64,000 nt of DNA from Planctomycetota bacterium (GTDB lineage: Bacteria > Planctomycetota > UBA8742 > UBA2392), in the NCBI GenBank assembly GCA_027493625.1, contig JAOSKM010000001.1, positions 1,938,657 through 2,002,656 of the forward strand. Direction: 5' to 3'. The translations under genes and the position numbers were made by a program. The notes beneath the pieces were generated by a model. That model had not been told where the DNA came from. It worked only from the letters and a program-made list of their open reading frames with translations, and did not search any database. Numbering within the stretch: position 1 is the first letter of the stretch; every line of letters begins with the position of its first letter. This document shows positions 48,101 to 55,881 of the stretch, one piece after another.

Positions 48101-48822
48101 AGCGCTGGAAGGCCAAGGGCAACCCGCGAGAGCTGCAGGCGGCGATCGACACCCTGACCGAATCCACCACCAAGCGCCGCGAGCTGGGTTACGACCCCCT
48201 GGTCGACGCCGAGCTGCTGCTCGCCGAGCTGCTGGTCGAAACCGGCAAGCGGGGACAGGCCCGCGAGCTGCTGGGGAAAACCCTGGCCACCGCCCGAGGC
48301 CGCGCTGACGACGTGGCCAGGAAGACCGTAGTCGACGGCGAGCGCCTGCTGGCAGAACTGGAAACCGAAAACCTGGTCGCCCACGGCAAGCAGCGCCCCC
48401 GCGGCCAGGCACCGGAGCCCAACGTCAAACCGCGAAGCGTGGTGTCCGCGTCCGGCCGCTCGCCCAACGGACGCCTTCCCGGGAAGCGGCCGCGGATGGG
48501 CAACAAGCCGAGGTCCAGCAACGTGCTGCCGACCGTGCAGGCGCCGCCCAAGGCGGACTCAAGCAGCGCGTTGCCGCGCGTGCAAACGCCGGCCAAGGCG
48601 GGCTCAAGCAATCGACTGGCGAAGGTGCCGCCGGCCAAACCCGGCTCAAGCGGACGCGTTCCGGTCGTGCAGGCGCCGCGCCCCAAGCGCGACTCCAGCC
48701 CTGCCCTGTCCAAGGTGCCGCCCCGAAAGCCGATCAGCTCGAACCTCCCGCCCCTGAAATCCAAGCGGCCCAAGGGGCCGCCGGGAGCCGCGCCGCGTAA
48801 ACGGCCTCGCGGCTACACCTAG
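45121..48822 (+). CDS. Fusion: PP2C/RsbU-type phosphatase, STAND (NB-ARC-like) NTPase, TPR repeats
   Basis: The 1,233-residue protein starts with an RsbU/SpoIIE-type PP2C phosphatase (residues about 11-252; ELERARSVQLSMLPEVP, metal aspartates in GGDFYDF, IADVSGHG, FYTDGLTEAF and SDDETLLVIR). A STAND ATPase follows (about 278-620): LIGRDTEVGEL, Walker A GTAGAGKSRVA, Walker B SLLLLDNCE, LVTSRAPL, and RLDGLPQAIELAA, as in AfsR-like regulators. About ten TPR-like helical pairs fill 690-1080. The tail (1110-1233) is Lys/Pro/Ser-rich with repeats of the type SS-x2-L-x-x-VQ-x-P. The role is inferred: a stress or ligand-gated serine phosphatase. Fifty-nine bases after the RCK gene. Confidence 0.9.
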   Translation: MAGGGNHNHGQELERARSVQLSMLPEVPRIESLEIAASYRACDMLGGDFYDFILIDNWRLGVVIADVSGHGTAAALLMAAAKKVLQLCGRGTISPRQTLLEVNDSIRADIPNGMFLSVLYGVIDIRTQKLCFASCGHNPPVIRRGDRLNYNWNHDNAPVLGIMPSAQLDKFLREEFVQLLPDDLLLFYTDGLTEAFDPQKAMYGEERLVAQVRGAPLGSAQGLVDAIRTDVDRFRRDATLSDDETLLVIRIGKAAQQAAPLIPGGSSSTVSLPAFRTPLIGRDTEVGELVAGLRERLHPVLTVLGTAGAGKSRVAIAATESAQEAFPGGVHYVDLQKARSIGDVCRQVATALRLGDDETRLGLRISMALQSPAGASLLLLDNCEGARDAVRRCIEEWRSRAETLSVLVTSRAPLELKGEHCHTVRPLATPRPGRDVLKTPADAEKFDAVKLFLARAREEDPAFRYTEQNYQDVARICARLDGLPQAIELAAGRAAVLSPRQILERLDQRFELLQGGEQSERTTLQGTLAMSWELLPQHEQTALMLLAQFPDGFQLDVAGPVLKLVKDFAPEDLVNSLLKQSLLHADVLDDLGGERRFMMYESLRAFGLEKLKALPLAQPAREAFENSVLRYALHWWRRDRDHGSAIGRRRVQHEVEALLEVIAGTRSPEARAWCTVMVAPILYGKGDQDRAMNLLRGAQAGLLPGCDEHVWINVIDSSLRVNEAPEHVVEALKNPHGSAEVCFAAMLTRANALQSLGRSQEAIESLREAGQLEGLTPIREAKLKDRLGVIYGSIGRPKDARRLYESALQQARDHDDPMLVARILFNLGWVNLRGDRGGDAVKQLQEALEIAQREDDRGFEASSLGGLALALNLAGKRQEAEACMLRGIRLSRELGRTFTEVAQLNTLTRIYHEQSRDEEALQVAIKAKKLAHEIGSRKSEALAEGNIAALSMVLGKDVEGAEAAWRNSYKILLELGEMRSALASLSNLGVMLGERWKAKGNPRELQAAIDTLTESTTKRRELGYDPLVDAELLLAELLVETGKRGQARELLGKTLATARGRADDVARKTVVDGERLLAELETENLVAHGKQRPRGQAPEPNVKPRSVVSASGRSPNGRLPGKRPRMGNKPRSSNVLPTVQAPPKADSSSALPRVQTPAKAGSSNRLAKVPPAKPGSSGRVPVVQAPRPKRDSSPALSKVPPRKPISSNLPPLKSKRPKGPPGAAPRKRPRGYT

Positions 48823-49195
48823 TACGGCGTCAGGCAAGTTCTCCGCCGATTGCATTCTTTCCTGAAATGCGACCCGTTTCCAACTGCAGACAGGCCACGA
48901 AAACACCAAAGCACAAAACAACTGCACACGAAAACTGCAGGCAGCTCTTTTAGTGGCAGGATCTTTTGTGTTTTCGTGCTTTCGTGGCCCATTGACGCCG
49001 AGATCGCATAGAAATGCGCTCAGCGCCAAGATACTCCGTGTACTCTCGCTTTCGCCAAGGCTTCGTCCGTCAGGCGGCTTCAGCGCGCAGGCTGCGCGAT
49101 GGAGCAGTTGCAGTGCTTCGCGGTCCTTGGCGGCGCTTCGCGGTGACCGCGTCGTTCGACACCTTCAACTGTCGCGAGACTCAGTTTACGGCGGA
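48823..49195. repeat. Intergenic region with a 26-bp inverted repeat
   Basis: GGCCACGAAAACACCAAAGC... at 48893-48918 is nearly complementary to ...GTTTTCGTGCTTTCGTGGCC ending at 48989. The rest of this 373-bp gap reads like further low-conservation repeat text (GCCAAGATACTCCGTGTACTC, CTTCGCGGTCCTTGGCG). I see no gene. Confidence 0.6.
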
Positions 49196-50161
49196 CTAGT
49201 AACCATTCTGCAGGTCGACCTTGTTCGGGACTTCGCGGCCGAGCGCGGCCGCATTCAGCAGCTGGGCAAGCGCCCGCATGCGAAGCAATTCCGTGTCCTG
49301 CACGTGCCCGCCGCGGTGCGGGCTCATCACGACGTTTGGCAGCTCATGAAACGGCAGCGACGACGGAAACGTCGCCCCTGTTGATTCCTTTGAGTCGGGG
49401 TACTTCCACCAGACATCCAGTCCTGCAGCAAAGATGCGCTGCTGCTGCAGGGCTTCGAACAGTGCCGCCTCGTCAACGATCGGCCCACGCGCGACGTTGA
49501 CCAGCACGCAGCCGGGGGACAGCGAGGCGATCTGCGCGCGACCCAGCAACCCCTCCGTCAGGGGCGTGGCCGGCAGTCAGACCAGAACGGCGTCGGCACG
49601 AGGCAGCAATTCAGCCAATGCATCAACTCCGTGCACCGGGTAGTCCTGCCCCTGCTGCGCGCGGCGGGCGATCGCGACCACCTGCATCCCCAAACCAAGG
49701 CAGGCCCGCGCCACACGGCTGCCGATTGCCCCGTGCCCCAGCACCAGCGCCGTGCGCCCTTCCAGTTGCACCGCTTGTTCCATGCGGCCGCGGTCGGACC
49801 AGTCGCCCCGGCGCATGCGCCCGTCGATCGGCACGATCATCTTGCTGGCCGCCAGCAGCAGCGCCATCGCAAGTTCGGACGTCGCGGCCGCGTTGTGGTG
49901 CAGGTTGTGGACGCTGATGTGCGGATACGCGCGCAGTGCTTCGGCTGTGGCTGAGGGCAGACCGGCGAAGGGAATCACCAGGGTGCGCAGAGCCGCACTG
50001 GCAGCCAGCAGTTCAGGCGTCGGTCGCCCGGCGACCAGCACGGCGTATGGCGCGCCGGACGGTGGCTCGCTCCCGAAACTGAGCTCAATGCCGTCACTCA
50101 GCGCTTCCTGCAGGGTGCGCAGTGCTTCCGCATCGGGCTCGTGCTGGATGTGGACGTGCAT
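49196..50161 (-). pseudogene. D-isomer 2-hydroxyacid dehydrogenase interrupted by an in-frame TGA
   Basis: NAD-dependent enzymes of this family reduce 2-keto acids or oxidise D-2-hydroxy acids. The N-terminal part has PFAGLPSATAEAL and the Rossmann motif GRTALVLGHGAIGSRVARA. A TGA at 49577-49579 interrupts the protein after RADAVLV; in the same frame it continues LPATPLTEGLLG, the usual LPLTPET-type motif, then VNVARGPIVDEAAL, AGLDVW, and SPHRGG (catalytic His area) to the stop at 49196. No frame change is needed. The cause may be a mutation, a base error, or recoding. About 321 codons, normal length. Confidence 0.85.
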
Positions 50162-50183
50162 GGGGCAAGTCTATCAATGACAA

Positions 50184-50211
50184 GGGGACAGGTACCTGAG
50201 TACCTGTCCCC
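50184..50211. repeat. Dispersed hairpin repeat, single-hairpin copy
   Basis: GGGGACAGGTAC-CTGA-GTACCTGTCCCC, perfect 12-bp stem, followed by TTTCGTGGCGTCTGTC. It is located 18 bases beyond the flotillin stop codon, where it may act as a terminator. Confidence 0.85.
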
Positions 50212-50229
50212 TTTCGTGGCGTCTGTCTT

Positions 50230-51798
50230 TTAGACCTCGCCCTTACCGAGACCTTCCTTTTCGGACTTGCGCAGCTTGCCCAGGTAGCCCGGCAGCTCCA
50301 CGCCCGCCTGCTCCGCCAGTTCGTGCACCGGGGGCAGGGCGCCGATCAGGCTGCTGAGGAAGCCGGCCGTGCCGCCCTTGCCGTTGCCATTGCCGTTGCC
50401 GCCGCCGTCCCACACCGTGACCTTGTCGATCTTCAGGTTCTGGACCGCCTTCACCTGCTCGGCCACCAGCTCCGGCATCTTTTCGATCAGCAGCAGTGTG
50501 GGCGCGATGTCCGGGCGCTCGGCGCAGGCCGCGACCAGCTTGTTGTAACCGTCGGCCTTGGCTTCCAGCACCTTGCGCAGACCCTCGGCCTCGGCTTCGT
50601 ACTTCATCAGGATGGCGTCGGCTTCACCCTTGGCCTCGCGGCGGCGGCGCTCGGCCACGGCCTCGGCCTCGATCTCGACGCGGCGCTTGTCGATCTCTTC
50701 CTGGACGATGATTTCCTTCTCCAGGCGCGCTTTCTCGAGTTCCTGCTCCTTCTGGTACACGGCGCGCTCGGCCTCGGCGCGGGCTACATCGCCGCGGCGC
50801 TTGGCCTCGGCTTCGGCCTCGGCCAGCGTGGCGTTGCGCTCGGCAATCGCGGCCTTGGAGGTGTTTTCGCCGTCGATGGCCTGCGCTTCGTAAGTGGCCA
50901 CCTGCACGCGGCGCTGCATGTCCGCTTCCTTCTTGCCGGTGTCGGTCTGGGCCGCTTCGCGCGCCACGGCCACTTCCTGGTTCTTCTGGGCGGCGGCTTC
51001 CGCGGCGCGACCTTCGGCCTCGAGCTTGGCCACCGCGATACGCTGGTCTCGCTCGGCCTTCTTCTTACCTTCCGTGGCCAGGGCCTGTTCCTCGGCCACC
51101 TTGATCACGCGTTCACGGTTTTGGCTGGCTTCACCGCTGGCACCCAGCTTTTCCTGCTCGGCCACTTCTACGCGCGCCTGGTTGATGGCCTCGCTGGCCG
51201 CGCGCTTACCGATAGCCTCGATGTAGCCGCTCTCATCCGTGATGTCGCGGATGTTCACGTTGATCACTTCGAGGCCGATCTTGTTGAGCTCGGTGGCGAC
51301 GTTGTCGTTCACCAGCTGCAGGAACTTCTCGCGGTCCTGGTTGATTTCCTCGATGGCCATGGTCGCGATCACCAGGCGCAGCTGGCCGATGATGATGTCC
51401 GCGGCCTGGTTGTGCACGGCGCGTTCATCGAGTCCCAGCAGACGCTCGGCGGCGTTGGACATCACCTGCGGGACGGTGCCGATGCCGATGGTGAAGCTGG
51501 AGGGCACGGCCACGCGGATGTTCTTCTTGCTCAGGGCTCCGCGCAGGTCGATTTCGACTGTGATCGGTTCCAGGCTCAGGTAAGCATAGTCCTGGATCAG
51601 CGGCCACACCAGGGCCGCGCCACCGTGGATCACCTTGGCCGTGCCGCCGCCGACACCCTTACCGAACACCACCAGCAGCTTGTTACTGGGGCAGCGCCGG
51701 TAGTACTTGACCACCAGGATCACCGGCAGGATCAGCAACGTAAACAGCAGCAAGACGATGATGAGGATGATCGCCTCATCCGAGAGTCCCAAAAACAT
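50230..51798 (-). CDS. Flotillin-family (SPFH) membrane protein
   Basis: Flotillins form large oligomers in ordered membrane patches and affect envelope organisation. The 522-residue protein has an N-terminal membrane helix (IILIIVLLLFTLLILPVILVV), an SPFH domain (SNKLLVVFGKGVGGG, VPSSFTIGIGTVP, IRDITDESGYIEAIG), and a long Ala/Glu-rich coiled coil, ending in a Gly/Asn-rich linker and a short C-terminal helix. It lies 33 bases downstream of the NfeD-like gene, the classic pairing. AAGGAGCGGG precedes the ATG at 51796-51798. Confidence 0.93.
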   Translation of the reverse strand: MFLGLSDEAIILIIVLLLFTLLILPVILVVKYYRRCPSNKLLVVFGKGVGGGTAKVIHGGAALVWPLIQDYAYLSLEPITVEIDLRGALSKKNIRVAVPSSFTIGIGTVPQVMSNAAERLLGLDERAVHNQAADIIIGQLRLVIATMAIEEINQDREKFLQLVNDNVATELNKIGLEVINVNIRDITDESGYIEAIGKRAASEAINQARVEVAEQEKLGASGEASQNRERVIKVAEEQALATEGKKKAERDQRIAVAKLEAEGRAAEAAAQKNQEVAVAREAAQTDTGKKEADMQRRVQVATYEAQAIDGENTSKAAIAERNATLAEAEAEAKRRGDVARAEAERAVYQKEQELEKARLEKEIIVQEEIDKRRVEIEAEAVAERRRREAKGEADAILMKYEAEAEGLRKVLEAKADGYNKLVAACAERPDIAPTLLLIEKMPELVAEQVKAVQNLKIDKVTVWDGGGNGNGNGKGGTAGFLSSLIGALPPVHELAEQAGVELPGYLGKLRKSEKEGLGKGEV

Positions 51799-51831
51799 AA
51801 CCCGCTCCTTTTCCGTTAGGGGTCGCCGACG

Positions 51832-52392
51832 CTACTCGGTCGGGCACACCCTCAGAGTCTTTTCATCCACCCGCGCCATCACCACGATCGGCTTGAAGCT
51901 TGGAATCTCGGGGCCGTCGCTGACCGCATCGAAGGTCAGCAGGCGGTTGTTGACCGTCACCTGCACCTGGCCCTTGCCGGCGCCGGCCTCGGGGATCCTG
52001 GTGTACACGGTGCCCTTCAGGCCCTCGGCCTCGAAGTTGCGCACAGTGCCGTCATGTTCAAGCTTGCGCAATGAGAAGATCGCGTAACCCACGGCAAGCG
52101 CCAGGCCGAAGCCCGCCGTGTATCCGATTCCCAGCGCCAGCGCAGGCTGCTGCAACCAGTGCAGCAGAAGGATGGACGACCATGAGCCCATCATCAGCGT
52201 GACGACCAGCGTCAGCAGCGTGAAGATCTTGAAGTCCGCGGCCGCGGCGGCGTCGTGCAGGTCGCCGGGCATGTCGACGGCGTCAACGCCGTCCGCCCCG
52301 TCGCCGCCCTCGATGCCGATGAACATCAGCACCAGGCGCAGAATGAAGAAGGCGGTCGAGACTCCTGCAAGAATGTACAGTACGGTTTCCAT
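51832..52392 (-). CDS. NfeD/YqiJ-like membrane protein, flotillin partner
   Basis: The 186-residue protein has three transmembrane helices (VLYILAGVSTAFFILRLVLMFIG, FTLLTLVVTLMMGSWSSILLLHWL, ALGIGYTAGFGLALAVGYAIF) and a C-terminal beta-rich OB-fold domain (LKGTVYTRIPEAGAGKGQVQVTVNNRLLTFDAVSD). This layout and its position directly upstream of flotillin fit NfeD1b/YqiJ proteins. An acidic cytoplasmic or periplasmic loop (GGDGADGVDAVDMPGDLHD) is distinctive. Start ATG 52390-52392, with AGGACAGGAG upstream; an earlier in-frame ATG is 21 codons away. Confidence 0.82.
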   Translation of the reverse strand: METVLYILAGVSTAFFILRLVLMFIGIEGGDGADGVDAVDMPGDLHDAAAAADFKIFTLLTLVVTLMMGSWSSILLLHWLQQPALALGIGYTAGFGLALAVGYAIFSLRKLEHDGTVRNFEAEGLKGTVYTRIPEAGAGKGQVQVTVNNRLLTFDAVSDGPEIPSFKPIVVMARVDEKTLRVCPTE

Positions 52393-52527
52393 GGCTCCTG
52401 TCCTTTTACGCCCCGGTCTCTGCCTGGCGTGCGCAGAACGTACCACAGCCCCCAAAAGCTGCCGACTCCAATCCGATCCTACTTTTGTAGCCGTATAAGT
52501 GCCGCTAAATCACGGGTTTACACACCC

Positions 52528-53775
52528 TTAGAAGTTCGGGTGGTTCACTTCTACCGCGTGCGCCACCCGCTTGATCGCGAGCATGTAGGCGGCCGTGCGC
52601 CAGGGCACCTGCTTTTCCTCGGCGAGGTTCTGCACTTCGTCCAGGGCGTCGCGCATGATCTGGCGCATGCGTTCATGCACCTTGTCTTCGGGCCAGTAGT
52701 AACGCTGGCGGTTCTGCACCCACTCGAAGTAGCTGACCGTGACGCCGCCGGCGTTGGCCAGCACGTCGGGAATCACGGTAATGCCGCGCTCGGCCAGGAT
52801 GCGGTCGGCGTCGGGCGTGGTGGGGCCGTTGGCGGCTTCCACGATCAGCTTTGCCTTCACGCGCGGGGCGTTGTCGGCCGTGATCACGCTTTCCAGCGCC
52901 GCGGGGACCAGGATGTCGCACTCGAGCTCAAGCAGCTCGGCGTTGCTGATGGAGTCGCCCGGCAGGCCCGCCACTTCGCCGGTTTCCAGCTTGTGCTTGA
53001 CGGCGCCTGACGTGCTGATGCCCTCGGCGCAGTGCACGGCGCCGCGCGAGTCGGAGATCGCGATCAGCGTGGCGCCCAGTGAAGCCAGGATACGCGCCGC
53101 CCACTGCCCCGCGTTGCCGAAACCCTGGATCACCACCCGCTGGCCCTCCAGCGGTTTGCCCAGGTTTTCGAAGTAACGCTCGACACAGTAGGCCAGGCCG
53201 CGCCCGGTGGCGGAATCGCGTCCCTTGCTGCCGCCGAACTCGACCGGCTTGCCGGTGATCACCGCGGGCTCGGGGTGACCGATGAAGTGGCCGTACTCGT
53301 CGGCGATCCAGGCCATGACGTCGGGGCCGGTGTTTACGTCCGGCGCGGGGATGTCGATATCTGGCCCGATCACGCGCGACAGGCGGCGCGCGAAGCTGCG
53401 GGCGGCGCGCTCTTTTTCGCGCTTGCTGAAGTTCTTGTAGTCGCAGATCAGCCTGCCCTTGCCGCCGCCGAAGGGCACGTTCACCACGGCGCACTTCCAG
53501 GTCATCCACATGGAGAGCGCCTTGACCTCGTCGATGCTGACGTCCGGGTGGAAGCGCAGGCCGCCCTTGGCCGGGCCGCGCGCGAAACTGTGCTGGCTGC
53601 GGATGCCGGTGAACACCTGGGTGGTGCCGTCGTCGCGCAGCACCGGCACCGAGAAGACGTGCACGGCCTCAGGCGCGCTGAGGTAGTCGCGCAGGTCTTT
53701 GGAAAGGCCCAGCAGCTCCGCGACTTCATGGAACTGGCGCAGGGCTGTGTCCCAGGTGTTCGGGGTGTCAGGCAT
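52528..53775 (-). CDS. Glutamate dehydrogenase (Glu/Leu/Phe/Val dehydrogenase family)
   Basis: NAD(P)-dependent enzyme interconverting glutamate with 2-oxoglutarate and ammonium, linking nitrogen and carbon metabolism. Residues visible: substrate-binding PAKGGLRFHP, catalytic lysine in PFGGGKGR, aspartate in PAPDVNTG, GGSKGRDSATGRG, nucleotide motif IQGFGNAGQW, and ANGPTTPDAD. Length 415 residues is typical of the short hexameric class. It begins 12 bases after the stop of the WD40 Ser/Thr kinase gene, so the two are very likely co-transcribed. The coenzyme choice is not clear from sequence. Confidence 0.93.
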   Translation of the reverse strand: MPDTPNTWDTALRQFHEVAELLGLSKDLRDYLSAPEAVHVFSVPVLRDDGTTQVFTGIRSQHSFARGPAKGGLRFHPDVSIDEVKALSMWMTWKCAVVNVPFGGGKGRLICDYKNFSKREKERAARSFARRLSRVIGPDIDIPAPDVNTGPDVMAWIADEYGHFIGHPEPAVITGKPVEFGGSKGRDSATGRGLAYCVERYFENLGKPLEGQRVVIQGFGNAGQWAARILASLGATLIAISDSRGAVHCAEGISTSGAVKHKLETGEVAGLPGDSISNAELLELECDILVPAALESVITADNAPRVKAKLIVEAANGPTTPDADRILAERGITVIPDVLANAGGVTVSYFEWVQNRQRYYWPEDKVHERMRQIMRDALDEVQNLAEEKQVPWRTAAYMLAIKRVAHAVEVNHPNF

Positions 53776-53787
53776 GTTCGCGGGCCA

Positions 53788-55734
53788 TCAGACCTGCAGC
53801 GAGTAGACGGCGACTCCGCCTTCGCGCCCGCAGGTGACCATGTTCTTGCCGTCGGGTGAAAACGCCACGCCGCTCACGCCCTTGGGGTGGTCGGCGAACG
53901 TCGCCAGTTCTCCCCAGTCGGGCACGCTGCGCAGCACCAGGATGCGGTCTTCGCCGGCGCTGGCCATCACGCGCGAGTCGTTGCTGAAGGCGATCGACCA
54001 CACCAGGCTGGAATGGTCGCGGATCTTGAGCGTGCGCTCAAAGCCCGGGATCTCGTAGACGCGGATGGTGCTGTCGTCGCTGCCGGTCAGCAGGTAGCGC
54101 CCGTCGGGGCTGAACGACAGGCTGGTGATGGTGCCTCGGTGTCCCTTCAGCTCAACCAGCGTCTCGCCGGTCATCATGTCCCACACCACCACGCTCTGGT
54201 TCAGCGTGCCGCTGGCCATCAGCAGTCCATCCGGGCTGAAGCTCAGCGCCGCGATGCCCCCGCCGTGCACTTCGCTGACCGGCTGGAAGTCGCTGGTGTC
54301 CCACAGCACCGCCGTCTGGTCAGCGCCGGAGCTGGCCAGGAAGTTGCCGTCCGGGCTGAAGCGCACGCCGATCACCGGGGTCTCGTGCCCGTTGATGACG
54401 GCCGCCTCGCGCCAGGTGCGGGTGTCCCAGATGCGCACGGACTTGTCGCCGCTGCCGGTAGCCAGCACTTTCGAGTTGGGGCTGAAGTGAAGGGTTTTCA
54501 CCCAGGCGCTGTGGCCCTTGAGCTCGGCCAGCATCTTGAGGCGCTTGCTGTCCCACACCTTGACGGTGTTGTCCTCACCGGCGGTGGCGAAGCAGCTGCC
54601 ATCGGGCGCATAGGCCACGGCGTGCACCAGGCCCTGGCGCGAGTCCATCAGCTTGATGCGCAGCCAGCGCCCGTCCCTGACCGGGTCCTTTTCCTTCTTC
54701 TCTTCGACCAGCGGGCTGGTGTGGATCTGGGTGGTGCGCGACAGCCCGTGCTGGTCGGTGGCGCCGCCGCCGGTCACCAGCGCCTTGCGCATGTCGAGCG
54801 CGTCCTTGTAGCGCCCGTCGGGGCGAGACTTCAGGCCCTTGTCGACGAAAGCGTCCACCCAGGCGGGCAGATCGGGGCGCAGCGCCGTGGGCGGCTCGTA
54901 ATTGCCGACGGGCAGCAGGCCGGTCAGCAGCTCGTAGAACATCACGGTCACGGCGTACAGGTCGGCGCGCTGGTCCACGTTGGCGGCGTCGCGGGCCTGC
55001 TCGGGCGCCATGTAGCCGGTGGTGCCCATGGCGACCTCGGCCATGGTGGCGTTGCTGACCTCGAAGTTCTTGGCGATGCCGAAGTCCAGGATCTTGATCT
55101 GGAAGTCGGGCGTGCCCGGCTTGCCCTTCAACATCACGTTTTCGGGCTTCAGGTCGCGGTGCACCGTCACTTCGTGCGCGGCGGTCAGGCCGTCGAGCAG
55201 CGACTCGACGATGGTGACGGCCTCGTTCATGGGCACGGCCTGGCCGCTGGAGTCCGCCTCGTTGATCACCTTGCGCAGCACGATGCCGGGGAAGAACTCC
55301 ATGCTGATGTGCCAGCGGCCCTTCCACTCGAAGATGTCGTGGGTGGCGATGATGGCCGGGTGGCGGATCTTGCGGGCGATGCGGCCTTCGCTCTTGAAGC
55401 GCTCGACCAGTTCCTCGTTGTCAATCAGCTGCGGGTTGATGACCTTGAGGCAGCAGAATTCCTCATCCTGGAACTTGTCGCGGCACAGCAGCACGGTACC
55501 CATGCCGCCGCGGCCCAGCTCGCGCTCGACCTTGTAGCGGTCAAGCACGATGGTGCCAGGGTCGTACGAAACGCCCTCGACTTCGAAGACCAGGTCGTCG
55601 CCGTCGTGGACGCGCCCGATTTCGTCGGGCTGGGACGCGCGATCTGACGAACACTCTCCCAGTGCGGCGCCGCAGTTAATACAGAACTTGGCTTCCTTGG
55701 GGTTCTGTGTGCCGCATGCGGGGCAGTTCTGCAT
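53788..55734 (-). CDS. Ser/Thr protein kinase with N-terminal zinc ribbon and C-terminal WD40 repeats
   Basis: A 648-residue soluble kinase. Residues 4-23 are a zinc ribbon (CPACGTQNPKEAKFCINCG). The kinase domain has GRGGMGTV, the Lys in CCLKVI, HRDLKPENVML, DFGIAK and GYMAPEQAR, so it should be active. The activation segment lies between DFG and APE. The C-terminal part has seven WD40-type blades (e.g. VKVWDSKRLKML, VRIWDTRTWREA, VVVWDMMTGETLVEL). No membrane helix. It sits directly upstream of glutamate dehydrogenase. Confidence 0.93.
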   Translation of the reverse strand: MQNCPACGTQNPKEAKFCINCGAALGECSSDRASQPDEIGRVHDGDDLVFEVEGVSYDPGTIVLDRYKVERELGRGGMGTVLLCRDKFQDEEFCCLKVINPQLIDNEELVERFKSEGRIARKIRHPAIIATHDIFEWKGRWHISMEFFPGIVLRKVINEADSSGQAVPMNEAVTIVESLLDGLTAAHEVTVHRDLKPENVMLKGKPGTPDFQIKILDFGIAKNFEVSNATMAEVAMGTTGYMAPEQARDAANVDQRADLYAVTVMFYELLTGLLPVGNYEPPTALRPDLPAWVDAFVDKGLKSRPDGRYKDALDMRKALVTGGGATDQHGLSRTTQIHTSPLVEEKKEKDPVRDGRWLRIKLMDSRQGLVHAVAYAPDGSCFATAGEDNTVKVWDSKRLKMLAELKGHSAWVKTLHFSPNSKVLATGSGDKSVRIWDTRTWREAAVINGHETPVIGVRFSPDGNFLASSGADQTAVLWDTSDFQPVSEVHGGGIAALSFSPDGLLMASGTLNQSVVVWDMMTGETLVELKGHRGTITSLSFSPDGRYLLTGSDDSTIRVYEIPGFERTLKIRDHSSLVWSIAFSNDSRVMASAGEDRILVLRSVPDWGELATFADHPKGVSGVAFSPDGKNMVTCGREGGVAVYSLQV

Positions 55735-55881
55735 GGCCGACCGTTCTACGCCGTGAAAGTGAGCGGAAAAAGTATAGCGGCGGCAAGTTGCCGCGTCACC
55801 CCCGCCGGTGCTTGCCGAATCGGCGCAAGTAGCGTAGTTTCCATGCGTTGCCCGGGCTGGGGCGTTGAACGATGCAGGCTT

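Noticed and set aside
49540-49580. Selenocysteine insertion (SECIS) after the dehydrogenase TGA
   Set aside because: Only a 5-bp stem follows, without the bulged U and GU loop of bacterial SECIS elements; kept as an open question, not as a feature.
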